In this document: positions 23,860-32,463 of the stretch, in pieces | Layout: each line of letters starts with the position of its first letter | Position numbering within the stretch: position 1 is the first letter of the stretch | Assembly (NCBI GenBank): GCA_025055175.1 | Contig: JANWYT010000030.1 | Span: forward strand, 1-45,668 | DNA: 45,668 bases | Direction of reading: 5' to 3' | Source: Anaerolineae bacterium | Lineage (GTDB): Bacteria > Chloroflexota > Anaerolineae > Aggregatilineales > Phototrophicaceae | Translations under genes and position numbers: made by a program | Notes under the pieces: model-generated | Seen by the model: the letters and a program-made list of their open reading frames with translations, nothing else | The model's database searches: none | Told to the model about the DNA's origin: nothing

Positions 23860-25125
23860 ATGACTGTACAGACCCGCGCATTGGCGCGCCCGCCTCTATC
23901 GGCTGGGCGCTGGTACTACGGTTGGACGCTCGTCCTGACGCTGGCCCTCACCGAGACGATCAGCTATGGCGTGCTGTTCTACGCCGTCAGCGTCTTCATC
24001 GCCCCCATGCAAGCTGACTTGGGCTGGACGCGGGCCACCATCAGCGGCGGGGTGTCGCTGTCGCTCATCGTAGCGGCCATCGTAGGTTTAGGCGTGGGGC
24101 GCTGGTTGGATTGGCAGGGGGCGCGCGGCGTGATGACGCTGGGATCGCTGCTGGCGGTGATCGCTGTCATGGCTTGGTCGCAGGTGCGCGATCCGCAGAC
24201 TTACGCCCTCATCTGGCTGCTGATGGGCTTGGCGAAGGCGATGGTCTTCTACGACTCGGCCTTCTGGGTGTTAGCCCAGTGGTTTGTGCGCTATCGGCGG
24301 CGAGCCATCACGATTATGACCTTCGTCGCTGGCTTCTCTTTCCTCATCTTCAGCCCACTAGCCAACGCCCTGATCCAGCGCTTTGGCTGGCGCGAAGCGC
24401 TGGTGCTGCTGGGCCTGCTGCTGGCTTGCACCACTCTGCCGCTGCACGCCTTGCTGCTACGCCGCCGTCCGGAAGACCTGGGCCTGCTGCCTGATGGCGA
24501 CGTTCAGCCCACCAGCTCATCACCGAGCAGCCCGCCAGAGGGGCTGAACTTCGGCGCAGCGCTGCGCCAGCTGGCCTACTGGGCTTTGACAGCGGCCTTC
24601 GCCTGCGGTGGCGTAGGCCTGTACACGATGGTGCTGTACATTGTGCCGCACCTGATCGACGAGGGCTACGACTCCGCCTTTGCGGCGCTGGCAGCTGGCC
24701 TAGTGGGTCTGCTATCGCTGCCGGGGCGGCTGATCTTCACGCCGCTGGGCGAACGCGCTCCGTCGCGGGTGGCGGCCCTCCTGTTCCTTAGCCAGGCAGC
24801 AGGCTTGCTGGTGCTGATCTTCGCCCAGAGCCAGCTCGGCGTGCTAGCCTTCGTGGCCCTGTTCAGCCTGGGATACGGGGCAGTGACGCCGTCGCGGGCC
24901 GCCCTGATGGCCGAATACTTTGGGCGGCGCGCCTACGGGACGATCAACGGCTTCAGCACCGTCATCATCACCCTGGTCAGCGCAGCGTCGGTGACCGCCG
25001 CCGCCCTCCTCAACGATCAGACGGGCAGCTTTCGCGCGGCTCTGTGGATCATGGTGGGCCTGTCATTGCTCGGCGCAGGCCTGATCGGCGTGGCGCATTG
25101 GCTCAGGCCACGCCTGACCACTTAA
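23860..25125 (+). CDS. Major facilitator superfamily transporter (OFA/MCT-like)
   Basis: The 421-aa protein has twelve predicted membrane helices, with a central cytoplasmic loop at about 205-225 (rich in S and P). The first helices read [20 protein letters not shown] and the loop 2-3 region is [15 protein letters not shown], the MFS motif A (G-x-x-x-D-x-x-G-x-R). The N-terminus and the F-x-x-x-M-x-x-D-L-G-W-T-R-A pattern resemble monocarboxylate/oxalate-formate type carriers; the substrate is unknown. ATG 23860 follows a weak site. The stop overlaps the convergent mtnA stop by 4 bp. Confidence 0.9.
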   Translation: MTVQTRALARPPLSAGRWYYGWTLVLTLALTETISYGVLFYAVSVFIAPMQADLGWTRATISGGVSLSLIVAAIVGLGVGRWLDWQGARGVMTLGSLLAVIAVMAWSQVRDPQTYALIWLLMGLAKAMVFYDSAFWVLAQWFVRYRRRAITIMTFVAGFSFLIFSPLANALIQRFGWREALVLLGLLLACTTLPLHALLLRRRPEDLGLLPDGDVQPTSSSPSSPPEGLNFGAALRQLAYWALTAAFACGGVGLYTMVLYIVPHLIDEGYDSAFAALAAGLVGLLSLPGRLIFTPLGERAPSRVAALLFLSQAAGLLVLIFAQSQLGVLAFVALFSLGYGAVTPSRAALMAEYFGRRAYGTINGFSTVIITLVSAASVTAAALLNDQTGSFRAALWIMVGLSLLGAGLIGVAHWLRPRLTT

Positions 25126-26186
25126 TCTTGCTCCATCAAGCGGCGGATGTTGACTTCAAACGGCGGATGGATCAGCCCGCGTTCGGTGATGATGGCCGTG
25201 ACGTAGCGCGACGGCGTCACGTCGAAAGACGGGTTGCCCGCCACCGCCCCGTGCGGAGCGATGAGGTGACCGTCGATGTGAGTCACTTCTTCAGGGGCGC
25301 GTTCCTCAATCGGGATAGCATCGCCGTTGGGGGTGGTCAAATCGATGGTGGAGGTTGGCGCGACGACGTAGAACGGCACGCCGTTCTCTTTGGCCACGAC
25401 AGCTAGGTTGTACGTGCCAATCTTGTTGGCCGTGTCACCGTTGGCTGCGATCCGATCCGCTCCCACCAAGCACAAGTCAACCTTCTGGGTGCGCATGTAG
25501 TGGCCCGACGCTCCATCGGCGATGATCTTGTGCGGAATGCCTTCCTGGATCAGCTCCCAGGCCGTCAGGCGCGCGCCTTGCAAGCGGGGGCGAGTCTCAT
25601 CGACTAGCACCATGAGCTGCTTGCCCTGGCGGAAGGCAGAACGCACCACCCCCAGCGCCGTCCCCCACTGCACAGCGGCCAAGCTGCCCGTGTTGCAATG
25701 GTGGATGATGGTCGCCCCATCGGGGACGAGGGCAGCGCCATGCGCCCCCATGCGCTGATTGATGGCCACGTCCTCATCAGCCAAAGCCTGGGCTTCTGCT
25801 AGCAGAGCAGCGCGCAGCGCATTGACTTCGGCGTGGGGCTGGCGAGCCAGACCCTGCATACGCTGGATAGCCCAGAACAGATTGACCGCCGTCGGGCGCG
25901 AAGCGGCCAGTAGGGCCGCTGCCTGATCCAGGTCAGCGCGCAGAGCCTCTGGCGTATCGGCCTGGCTCTGCTGAGCCGCCAGAGCCAAGCCAAAGGCCGC
26001 TGCTGCGCCGATGGCCGGCGCGCCGCGCACTACCATCGCGCGGATGGCCTCCGCTACGTCTTGATAGCGCTCGTAACGCGCAATGACGAACTGATGGGGC
26101 AGCAAGCGCTGGTCGATCATGCATAGCTGGCCAGCGTCCCAATAGACGGTGCGCACGCTGGCATATTCAGAAGACTGGGGATTCAT
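25122..26186 (-). CDS. mtnA: S-methyl-5-thioribose-1-phosphate isomerase
   Basis: MtnA converts methylthioribose 1-phosphate to methylthioribulose 1-phosphate in methionine salvage; it belongs to the aIF2B-like fold. The 354-aa protein shows the substrate-binding [13 protein letters not shown] (residues 54-66), the catalytic cysteine C164 in HHCNTGSLA, and the catalytic aspartate D244 in [11 protein letters not shown], then NKIGTYNLA. Length and motifs match the family closely. The ATG at 26186 follows GGCCTCC-complementary GGAGGC. No other methionine salvage gene is adjacent. Confidence 0.95.
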   Translation of the reverse strand: MNPQSSEYASVRTVYWDAGQLCMIDQRLLPHQFVIARYERYQDVAEAIRAMVVRGAPAIGAAAAFGLALAAQQSQADTPEALRADLDQAAALLAASRPTAVNLFWAIQRMQGLARQPHAEVNALRAALLAEAQALADEDVAINQRMGAHGAALVPDGATIIHHCNTGSLAAVQWGTALGVVRSAFRQGKQLMVLVDETRPRLQGARLTAWELIQEGIPHKIIADGASGHYMRTQKVDLCLVGADRIAANGDTANKIGTYNLAVVAKENGVPFYVVAPTSTIDLTTPNGDAIPIEERAPEEVTHIDGHLIAPHGAVAGNPSFDVTPSRYVTAIITERGLIHPPFEVNIRRLMEQD

Positions 26187-26247
26187 CAGGAGGCCTCTCT
26201 TTCCTGGTCGATACTGGCCCGTCGCTTATAACCCGCGCGCCTCTCTG

Positions 26248-26275
26248 TTGCAAGCCTTGCAACTTGTGCTATAGT
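26248..26275 (+). promoter_or_regulatory. Sigma-70-type promoter for the CNNM/CBS gene
   Basis: TTGCAA (26248-26253) and TATAGT (26270-26275) are separated by 16 bp, giving a leader of about 170 nt before the GTG at 26452. TTGCAA occurs twice in a 14-bp stretch. The leader (26285-26450) shows no obvious riboswitch or gene. Confidence 0.55.
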
Positions 26276-26451
26276 GATAACGTCCGATGAGTGTTCATCC
26301 TGACGCTTCGCCGTGAACCTTGATCCGCCTCATCCTGCTTCATCGTCTTCCGCGCCGCCCCGTGCGAGCAGACCTGCGACGCGTCCTCTGCAAGCATGCG
26401 CTCTGCTCCGATGGTCGCCCAAGCGCCGTCAGGATTTAGCAGAAAGGTTCT

Positions 26452-27789
26452 GTGTTGGACGATAGCAGTCCTTACCTAGTCCCTATGCTGGCTCTGCTGG
26501 CCCTGGGAGGCTTGCTTTCGACCGCCTACACTGCCCTCTCCAACGTGCGTCCTGCCCTGCTGACGGAGCGCGCCGAGAGTGGAGACCGCCGCGCCCGCCA
26601 AATCCTAACCCTCATCAGCGGCGAGTCGCGCCTCTCTATGACCTACCTCCTGCTCAACACCCTCATCCAATTCAGCCTAGCGGCCCTCACCTTCTTCACG
26701 GTAGGTCTGCTGAGCGACGGTCATCTGGGCTGGATGGCCATAGGCGTGGGCAGCATGGCCTTGCTGATGATCATCTTCGGCTGGAGCGTGCCAGAGGCCA
26801 TTGGTAGCGTCTACGCTGAACCCATCGCCCGCACCCTGGTGTTGCCCATGATCTGGCTCTGCCAGCTCCTCACCCCCATCACCTGGTTGCTGCTGAGCGT
26901 GAGTCGCGTGGTGGCCAGCACCTTCGGCGGCGAACGCCTGGTGGACACCGTGACAGAAGAAGAGATCATGACTCTGGTCAACGCTGGCCACACCGGCGGC
27001 ACGATTGAGGAAGACGAGAAGACCATGATCTACAGCGTCCTCCAGCTCGATCAGACCACTGCTCGCCAGCTCATGGTGCCGCGCATGGATATCAAGGCGC
27101 TGGACGTGGAGACGCCCATTGCAGAAGCCTGCGATCATTTCATCGAGTCAGGCTTCTCGCGCATCCCCGTCTATGAAGAGAGCATTGATAACATCATCGG
27201 CCTGCTGTACGCCAAAGACTTGCTGGCCCTGCAGCGCCGTCCCGACGCCGAACAGCTCATGATTCGCGATCACCTGCGCCCAGCTTACTTCGTCCCTGAG
27301 ACGCTGGTGGCCGATGAACTGCTCAAGAGCTTGAAGAAGCAGAAGATTCACATGGCCATCGTCGTCGATGAATTTGGCGGCACATCGGGCCTGGTCACCA
27401 TCGAAGACCTGATTGAAGAGATCATCGGCGACATCGTGGACGAATACGACCCACCAGAGGAGAGCGAAGTCATCGACGAAGGCGAAGGACGCTATTCGAT
27501 TGACGCGACGATGAATTTGAGCGACTTCGACGAGCGCTTTGGCCTGGGCCTGGACAACGAGGAGACGGACACGCTGGGCGGCTTCATCTACGCCAAGTTG
27601 GGCCGCGTGCCGCAGAACGGCGAAGTCGTCGAAGGCGAAGACTACCGCCTGACTGTGCAGCACATCGAAGGCCGACGGATACGGCGTGTGCTGCTGGAAC
27701 TCAGGCAGCAAGCCGAAAGCGAGCAGGCCAAAGACCAGGAATCCGTGTCATCTGAAGAGTCCACCTCACCAGGAAACGAGCCACCATGA
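26452..27789 (+). CDS. CNNM domain / CBS pair / CorC_HlyC protein (hemolysin C, magnesium efflux type)
   Basis: CorC/YfjD-type membrane proteins bind nucleotide through CBS domains and are implicated in Mg2+ or other divalent-cation efflux. The 445-aa protein has a DUF21/CNNM transmembrane domain with about four helices (residues 10-170), a CBS pair (about 205-330; TTARQLMVPRMDIKALDVETP, then MAIVVDEFGGTSGLVTIEDLIEEIIGDIVDEYD), and a C-terminal transporter-associated CorC_HlyC domain (about 350-425; GGFIYAKLGRVPQNGEVVEG). A disordered acidic tail ends the chain. The start is a GTG at 26452 after AGAAAGG. The stop overlaps the cytidine deaminase start (ATGA). Confidence 0.93.
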   Translation: MLDDSSPYLVPMLALLALGGLLSTAYTALSNVRPALLTERAESGDRRARQILTLISGESRLSMTYLLLNTLIQFSLAALTFFTVGLLSDGHLGWMAIGVGSMALLMIIFGWSVPEAIGSVYAEPIARTLVLPMIWLCQLLTPITWLLLSVSRVVASTFGGERLVDTVTEEEIMTLVNAGHTGGTIEEDEKTMIYSVLQLDQTTARQLMVPRMDIKALDVETPIAEACDHFIESGFSRIPVYEESIDNIIGLLYAKDLLALQRRPDAEQLMIRDHLRPAYFVPETLVADELLKSLKKQKIHMAIVVDEFGGTSGLVTIEDLIEEIIGDIVDEYDPPEESEVIDEGEGRYSIDATMNLSDFDERFGLGLDNEETDTLGGFIYAKLGRVPQNGEVVEGEDYRLTVQHIEGRRIRRVLLELRQQAESEQAKDQESVSSEESTSPGNEPP

Positions 27790-28193
27790 CCCCGCAAGAG
27801 ACGCAGGCCCTCATCGAACAGGCCATAGCCGCCGCTCAATACGCCTACATCCCCTACTCGCGCTATGCTGTTGGGGCGGCGCTGCTGGCCAAAGGCGGCC
27901 AGCGCTATAGCGGCTGCAACGTCGAAAACGCTGCCTATCCGGCTTGTATCTGCGCTGAACGGACGGCGCTGGTGAAGGCCATCAGCGAAGGCCAAAGACA
28001 CTTCGTGGCGATAGCCGTCGCCACTCGCGACGGCGGCTCGCCGTGCGGCTTGTGCCGCCAAATGTTGTTCGAATTCGCACCCGATCTGCGCGTGCTGATC
28101 TGCGATTTTGCAGGTAAGGTTCATCATGACCTGCCGCTACGCGCTCTGCTGGCGCACGGCTTTGGCCCTGAACGCCTCCTGGAGGGAGCATGA
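27786..28193 (+). CDS. cdd: Cytidine deaminase
   Basis: Deaminates cytidine and deoxycytidine to uridine and deoxyuridine in pyrimidine salvage. The 135-aa tetramer-type enzyme has the zinc site C56-A57-E58 (catalytic glutamate 58) and the CGLC motif (C87, C90), plus the substrate loop GCNVENAAYP and SRYAVGAALL near the start. Length and motif spacing are those of the bacterial homotetrameric form. The start codon overlaps the stop of the CNNM gene and its own stop overlaps the next start, so three genes are coupled. Confidence 0.95.
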   Translation: MTPQETQALIEQAIAAAQYAYIPYSRYAVGAALLAKGGQRYSGCNVENAAYPACICAERTALVKAISEGQRHFVAIAVATRDGGSPCGLCRQMLFEFAPDLRVLICDFAGKVHHDLPLRALLAHGFGPERLLEGA

Positions 28194-28495
28194 CACTGCT
28201 GAAATGGGACTATCTGGTCGTCAACTTGGTACGTTCTTACGGCATGAACTACCGCGCCAACGGCGTGAAGATGGCCGAGTGGAAAGACTTGCCCTTGCAC
28301 GACATGCTGGCGCGCGTGGGCCAGCAAGGCTATGAGTTGGTGGCCTATGACGGGATGAATTACATCTTCAAGCGGCCCGCCATGCCCAGGAACGCCACTC
28401 AGCCCATCGCAGGCAACGCGCCTCGTCCCCCAGCTCAGCGCCCTGAGGGCGATACGCCGCCCCCATCGACGCCTCCGCGTTCATCAGAGACGTAG
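28190..28495 (+). CDS. Small conserved hypothetical protein (DUF4177-like)
   Basis: The 101-aa product starts by overlap with the cytidine deaminase stop (ATGA). Its first 65 residues have the pattern of DUF4177-type small proteins: a WDYLVVNLV strand, then LARVGQQGYELVAYD, and a final YIFKRP strand. The rest (about 66-101) is proline-rich and disordered. No function is known for these proteins. It is the last gene of the plus-strand group; the gene on the other strand starts its 3' end 15 bp away. Confidence 0.7.
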   Translation: MTLLKWDYLVVNLVRSYGMNYRANGVKMAEWKDLPLHDMLARVGQQGYELVAYDGMNYIFKRPAMPRNATQPIAGNAPRPPAQRPEGDTPPPSTPPRSSET

Positions 28496-28510
28496 GCGCG
28501 CCCTGCCCGC

Positions 28511-28810
28511 TCAGCGCCCGCGTATCAACTGGCCCAACCAGATCAGGAAGGCGGCGCCACCGGTTGCCACGAACAGATTGGCGATGAGCAGAGGCAGGCC
28601 TCGATCCGGCAGCACAGTGTCGGGCAGGAAGAGGTTGATTAGGAAGCCGCCGACGACAGCGCCAGCAATGCCCAGAATGATGTCCATGAAGAAGGGCTGA
28701 TTGTGCCGCTTCATAATACGGCGCGCTAGCGCGCCAGCGATGAAGCCCACAATCAGCCAACCCAGACAAATAAAGGGCGAGGCGATGACGGCGCCAATGA
28801 AGTCGAACAT
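28511..28810 (-). CDS. GlsB/YeaQ/YmgE family small membrane protein
   Basis: The 99-aa protein has three hydrophobic helices. The family signature is visible: GWLIVGFIAGALARRIMKR in the first part, then MDIILGIAGAVVGGFLIN, and LFVATGGAAFLIWLGQLIRGR at the end. Members are stress-linked membrane proteins of unknown function, sometimes called transglycosylase-associated. ATG 28810 follows a GGGGG-containing leader. It stands alone between convergent and co-directional genes. Confidence 0.88.
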   Translation of the reverse strand: MFDFIGAVIASPFICLGWLIVGFIAGALARRIMKRHNQPFFMDIILGIAGAVVGGFLINLFLPDTVLPDRGLPLLIANLFVATGGAAFLIWLGQLIRGR

Positions 28811-28882
28811 GGTGTGTAACCCCCTGGTTGCGTGAGACGATACCTGTCATTATACGCAACCCAGGGAACAGAGTTGCACCTT

Positions 28883-30232
28883 TTAGGCGCGCCAGCTCTC
28901 CAGCGCGGCCTTGACGACGCTCATGAAGCCGTCAGCCGTCGCGCCGTCAATCAGGCGATGGTCGAAGGACAGCGACAGGTAGACGCAGGGGCGGATGGCG
29001 ATCATGTCGTCGATGACCTTGACGCGCTTCTCCATCACCCCCACCCCCAAGATGGCGCTCTGGGGCTGGTTGATGATGGGCGTGGCGAACAAGCTGCCGC
29101 TCACGCCATGATTGGTCAGGGTGAACGTGCCGTCGCGCACTTCGTCAGGACTCAGGCGCTTGAGGCGAGCGCGTTCGGCCAAGTCGTTGATTTGACGCGC
29201 TAAGCCAAACAGGTTGTAATCTTGGGCGTTCTTAATCACCGGCACGATCAAGCCGTCTTCTAGAGCCGTCGCCATGCCGATGTTGAGCGGACGCTGCATG
29301 TAGATGCCTTCATCCGTCCAGCGCGCGTTCAGGATAGGATAGGCGCGCAGGCCCTCCACGATGGCTGCCACGAAGTAGGCTGTATAGGTGAGCTTGATCC
29401 CCTGAGCTTTAGCCGCCCCTCTATGAGCTTCGCGGTGGGCCACGACGGCGCTCATGTCAGCTTCGAAGACAGTAGTCGCGTGGGGAGCGATGTGCAGTTT
29501 GCTGGCCACCATGTGTTCAGCAATGCTGCGGCGCATAGCCGAGAGCGGGATCAATTCGCCGCTGAGCTTGCCCACTGGTTCTGCCGCTGCGCGCGCCGAA
29601 GAGGGACGAGCAGGGAACTGGGCGGGAGTGGGCGGCGCGACAGGCGGAGGCGGCAAAGTGTATTCCACCAGCGGCTTGAATAGGTCGCCGCTGCCAGGCT
29701 GCTCCCAGGGCGGCAGTTCAGCAGCAGGCTGCGGCGCTGCACTGCGCTGAGCCAGATAAGCTTCTACATCTTTTTTGGTGATCCGCCCGTCGCGGCCCGT
29801 GCCGCGTATCTGCGACAGATCAAGGCCGTGTTCTGCGGCCATGCGCGCCACAACAGGCGTCACATGGCCTGCATAGGCGCGCGTGCCAGAGGTGACGGAT
29901 GGTTGGGCAGGGGCGAAGACAGCTTGGCCAGGGACAGGTGCAGGGTGCTGGCGGAGCGCAGGAGCTGGCGCTTCGGCGGCGGGCAGCGCTTCATCAGGTT
30001 GGCCGATCAGGCCCAACAGCACGCCGGCTTGCACTGTCTGACCCTCTGCAACGTCTATGCGCAGCAGCACGCCGCTGGCTGGAGACGGAATCTCAGTGTC
30101 TACTTTGTCTGTGCTGACGCGTACAATCGACTCGAATTCCTGGACAGTCTCGCCGACCTTCTTCAGCCATTCGCCGACCGTCCCTTCGACGACGCTCTCG
30201 CCGAGTTGAGGCATGATGATGCGGGTGACCAT
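28883..30232 (-). CDS. Dihydrolipoamide acyltransferase, E2 of a 2-oxoacid dehydrogenase complex
   Basis: E2 carries the acyl group on a lipoyl arm and forms the complex core. The 449-aa protein has an N-terminal lipoyl domain with the modified lysine in STDKVDTEIPSP (about residues 40-51), a proline/alanine linker, a peripheral-subunit-binding domain (VTPVVARMAAEHGLDLSQIR, then GRITKKDVEAYL, about 130-165), a second linker and a C-terminal catalytic domain (about 215-449) with the active-site histidine and aspartate in SFDHRLIDGA. A single lipoyl domain and the gene order E1-alpha, E1-beta, E2 fit a branched-chain or pyruvate-type complex. It starts 12 bp after the E1-beta stop. No E3 gene is in the window. 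Confidence 0.93.
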   Translation of the reverse strand: MVTRIIMPQLGESVVEGTVGEWLKKVGETVQEFESIVRVSTDKVDTEIPSPASGVLLRIDVAEGQTVQAGVLLGLIGQPDEALPAAEAPAPALRQHPAPVPGQAVFAPAQPSVTSGTRAYAGHVTPVVARMAAEHGLDLSQIRGTGRDGRITKKDVEAYLAQRSAAPQPAAELPPWEQPGSGDLFKPLVEYTLPPPPVAPPTPAQFPARPSSARAAAEPVGKLSGELIPLSAMRRSIAEHMVASKLHIAPHATTVFEADMSAVVAHREAHRGAAKAQGIKLTYTAYFVAAIVEGLRAYPILNARWTDEGIYMQRPLNIGMATALEDGLIVPVIKNAQDYNLFGLARQINDLAERARLKRLSPDEVRDGTFTLTNHGVSGSLFATPIINQPQSAILGVGVMEKRVKVIDDMIAIRPCVYLSLSFDHRLIDGATADGFMSVVKAALESWRA

Positions 30233-30244
30233 GCGCGTTCCGTC

Positions 30245-31231
30245 CTAGTAAGCCGCAAGTTCGCGGATAGCCTGGGCAATCTTATCGGGGTTGGGCATGT
30301 AAAATTCCTGCAGGGTGTGGGCGAACGGCACGCCTGGCACGTCGGGGCCAGTCAGGCGCATGACGGGCGCGTCCATGTAGGCGAAGCCATCGCTAGCCAA
30401 GATAGCTGCCACTTCTGCGCCGTAGCCCAGCGTCAAGTTGTCTTCGTGGACGATGAGGGCTTTGCCCGTCTTTTGGAAGGAGCGCAAAATGGCCTCTTTG
30501 TCGATGGGCAACAGGGTGCGCAAATCAACGACTTCGGCCTGAATGCCGTCGCTGCGATGGACGATCTCAGCAGCAATTTCAGCGTAGTGAGCCATCATGC
30601 CGTAGGCGTAAACGCTCACGTCGCGGCCCTCGCGGGCCAGACGCGAGGGGCCAATTGGCGTGGTGTAATCGCCGTCTGGCACTTCGCCCTTAATGGCGCG
30701 GTAGCCCTTCTTGGGTTCGAAGAACATGACCGGGTTAGGATCGCGCACGGCGCTCTTGAGCAGACCTTTGGCATCAGCTGGCGTGGACGGAATGACGATC
30801 TTGAGGCCAGGGACGTGGGCGAAGAAGGCTTCCACGCTCTGGCTGTGGTACAGGCCGCCACTGATCCCACCACCGTAAGGCGCGCGAATGACCATCGGCA
30901 CATTCCACTGACTGTCGCTGCGGTAGTATATCTTGGCGGCTTCGCTGATGATCTGGTTGAAGGCAGGGAAGATGAAGTCGGCGAATTGAATTTCGCAGAT
31001 GGGGCGCAGACCGCTGAGGGCCGCGCCGATGCCCACCGCTACAATGCTCAGTTCAGCCAGCGGCGAGTCGACTACGCGCTCCGCTCCATACTTCTCGTAC
31101 AGGCCCATCGTCGCGCGGAAGACGCCGCCGCGCGGGCCGACGTCTTCGCCAGTGATGAAGACGTGCGGGTCGCGGGCGAGTTCTTCGTCCATCGCTTCTG
31201 TGATCGCTTGGATGAGGGTCATCGTGCGCAT
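30245..31231 (-). CDS. 2-oxoacid dehydrogenase E1 component, beta subunit
   Basis: The beta subunit completes the thiamine-diphosphate site of heterotetrameric E1. The 328-aa chain opens with MRTMTLIQAITEAMDEELARDPHVFITGEDVG, the conserved E1-beta start (E29-type glutamate in TGEDVG that contacts the cofactor aminopyrimidine), followed by DSPLAELSIVAVGIGAALSGLRP and IRAPYGGGISGGLYHSQS. The C-terminal transketolase-C domain ends with ILASDGFAYMDAPVMRLTGPDVP. Spacing to E1-alpha is 3 bp and to E2 is 12 bp, so the three are one operon. The YHSQS and DGFAYMDAP sequences favour branched-chain type enzymes, but pyruvate is possible. Confidence 0.93.
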   Translation of the reverse strand: MRTMTLIQAITEAMDEELARDPHVFITGEDVGPRGGVFRATMGLYEKYGAERVVDSPLAELSIVAVGIGAALSGLRPICEIQFADFIFPAFNQIISEAAKIYYRSDSQWNVPMVIRAPYGGGISGGLYHSQSVEAFFAHVPGLKIVIPSTPADAKGLLKSAVRDPNPVMFFEPKKGYRAIKGEVPDGDYTTPIGPSRLAREGRDVSVYAYGMMAHYAEIAAEIVHRSDGIQAEVVDLRTLLPIDKEAILRSFQKTGKALIVHEDNLTLGYGAEVAAILASDGFAYMDAPVMRLTGPDVPGVPFAHTLQEFYMPNPDKIAQAIRELAAY

Positions 31232-31234
31232 AGG

Positions 31235-32278
31235 CTACTCCAGAGGGGCGTAAACTGCGCTGAGCGCGGCTTCGGCAGGCGGATAGGGAGCGGCTTCAGC
31301 TTCGCGCTGAGCTTCATCGACGACTTGGCGGGCCTGATCTTCGTATTCGGCGATAGTGTGCTGAGTCAGCAAGCCCTCGGCCATCAGGAACTCGGTGTAG
31401 CGCAAGATGGGGTCTCTGCGCTTCCATTCCTCCACCTCTTCGCGGCTACGATAGCTGCGATCGTCATCATCGGAAGAGTGCGGCACAGGACGGTAGGTCT
31501 TGGCTTCGACTAGGGTTGGGCCATCGCCGTTGTAGGCACGCAACACCGCTTCGCGCATGACGTCGTAGACCGCCAGCACGTCGTTGCCGTCGACGACGAC
31601 GCCAGGCACACCATAGGCAGCGGCGCGGTCAGCTACGTTCGGCACGGCCGATTGCAGCTCGAACGGCACGCTGATGGCGTATTGGTTATTCTGCACCAAG
31701 CAGATGAAGGGCAGCTTGTGGACGCCAGCCCAATTCATGCCCTCGTGCCAGTCACCTTGACTGGTGCTGCCTTCGCCCAGGCAGGTGAGGGCCAGGCGCG
31801 GCTTGCTAGGATCACGTGGATCGACCAGGCCCAGCTTCTGGCGATACTGGATGGCGAAGGCCGTGCCTGCGGCTTGGGGAACTTGGCTGGCCACCACTGC
31901 CGACTGAGTGACGATGTTCAAATGACGGGCGCTCCAATGGCTGGGCATTTGTCGTCCGCCGCTGCTCAGCTCGCCTTGTTTGCCGTAGACGCTGAACATG
32001 AAGTCGCGCGGGGTGACGCCGAGCGCTAAGACCATCGCCAAATCGCGGTAGTAGGGGTAGACGAAGTCGACGCCGCGCTGGATGGCGAAGGCTGCTGCGA
32101 CCTGCGTCGCTTCGTGACCGATGGCGCTCACGTGGAAGGCAATTTTGCCCTGACGGTGCAATACCCAGGCGCGTTCATCCAAGCGACGCGAGAGCAGCAT
32201 AAACCAGTACATGTCCAAGAGGGTTTCAGCGCTGAGCTGTGCAGCGTACCCCTTCGCTTTGAGATCAGCGGTCGTCAT
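31235..32278 (-). CDS. 2-oxoacid dehydrogenase E1 component, alpha subunit
   Basis: The alpha subunit binds thiamine diphosphate and decarboxylates the 2-oxo acid. The 347-aa product has the ThDP motif spanning GEGSTSQGDWHEGMNWA to NNQYAIS (GDG replaced by GEG as in branched-chain enzymes), preceded by SGGRQMPSHWS, and the phosphorylation-loop-like RPVPHSSDDDDRSYRSREE near the end. The sequence VLHRQGKIAFHVSAIGHEATQVAAAFAI is typical of the branched-chain 2-oxoacid dehydrogenase E1-alpha. ATG 32278 has AAGGTGG upstream; the frame stays open to 32335 but lacks support. Confidence 0.93.
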   Translation of the reverse strand: MTTADLKAKGYAAQLSAETLLDMYWFMLLSRRLDERAWVLHRQGKIAFHVSAIGHEATQVAAAFAIQRGVDFVYPYYRDLAMVLALGVTPRDFMFSVYGKQGELSSGGRQMPSHWSARHLNIVTQSAVVASQVPQAAGTAFAIQYRQKLGLVDPRDPSKPRLALTCLGEGSTSQGDWHEGMNWAGVHKLPFICLVQNNQYAISVPFELQSAVPNVADRAAAYGVPGVVVDGNDVLAVYDVMREAVLRAYNGDGPTLVEAKTYRPVPHSSDDDDRSYRSREEVEEWKRRDPILRYTEFLMAEGLLTQHTIAEYEDQARQVVDEAQREAEAAPYPPAEAALSAVYAPLE

Positions 32279-32311
32279 CGTCACCACCTTGTCCCTATAG
32301 ATCTGGCCGCT

Positions 32312-32317
32312 ATCATA
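32312..32317 (-). promoter_or_regulatory. Extended -10 promoter for the E1-alpha/E1-beta/E2 operon
   Basis: TATGAT (minus strand) is preceded by TG one base upstream, an extended -10. It lies about 35 bp before the E1-alpha start at 32278. No good -35 at the usual distance. 32318-32463 shows no gene. Confidence 0.45.
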
Positions 32318-32463
32318 GCAACCAGCGCTAAACAATAGATGAAATGTTGCTTGGCTTAAGCCTCAAAAGCTATCAAAAAGATAACAATAACTGTTGGGAT
32401 TGGAAAAATCGAACGAGACGCATACAAGCTGCGCCTCGTGATCGCTGGTCGTTGGTGATGAGC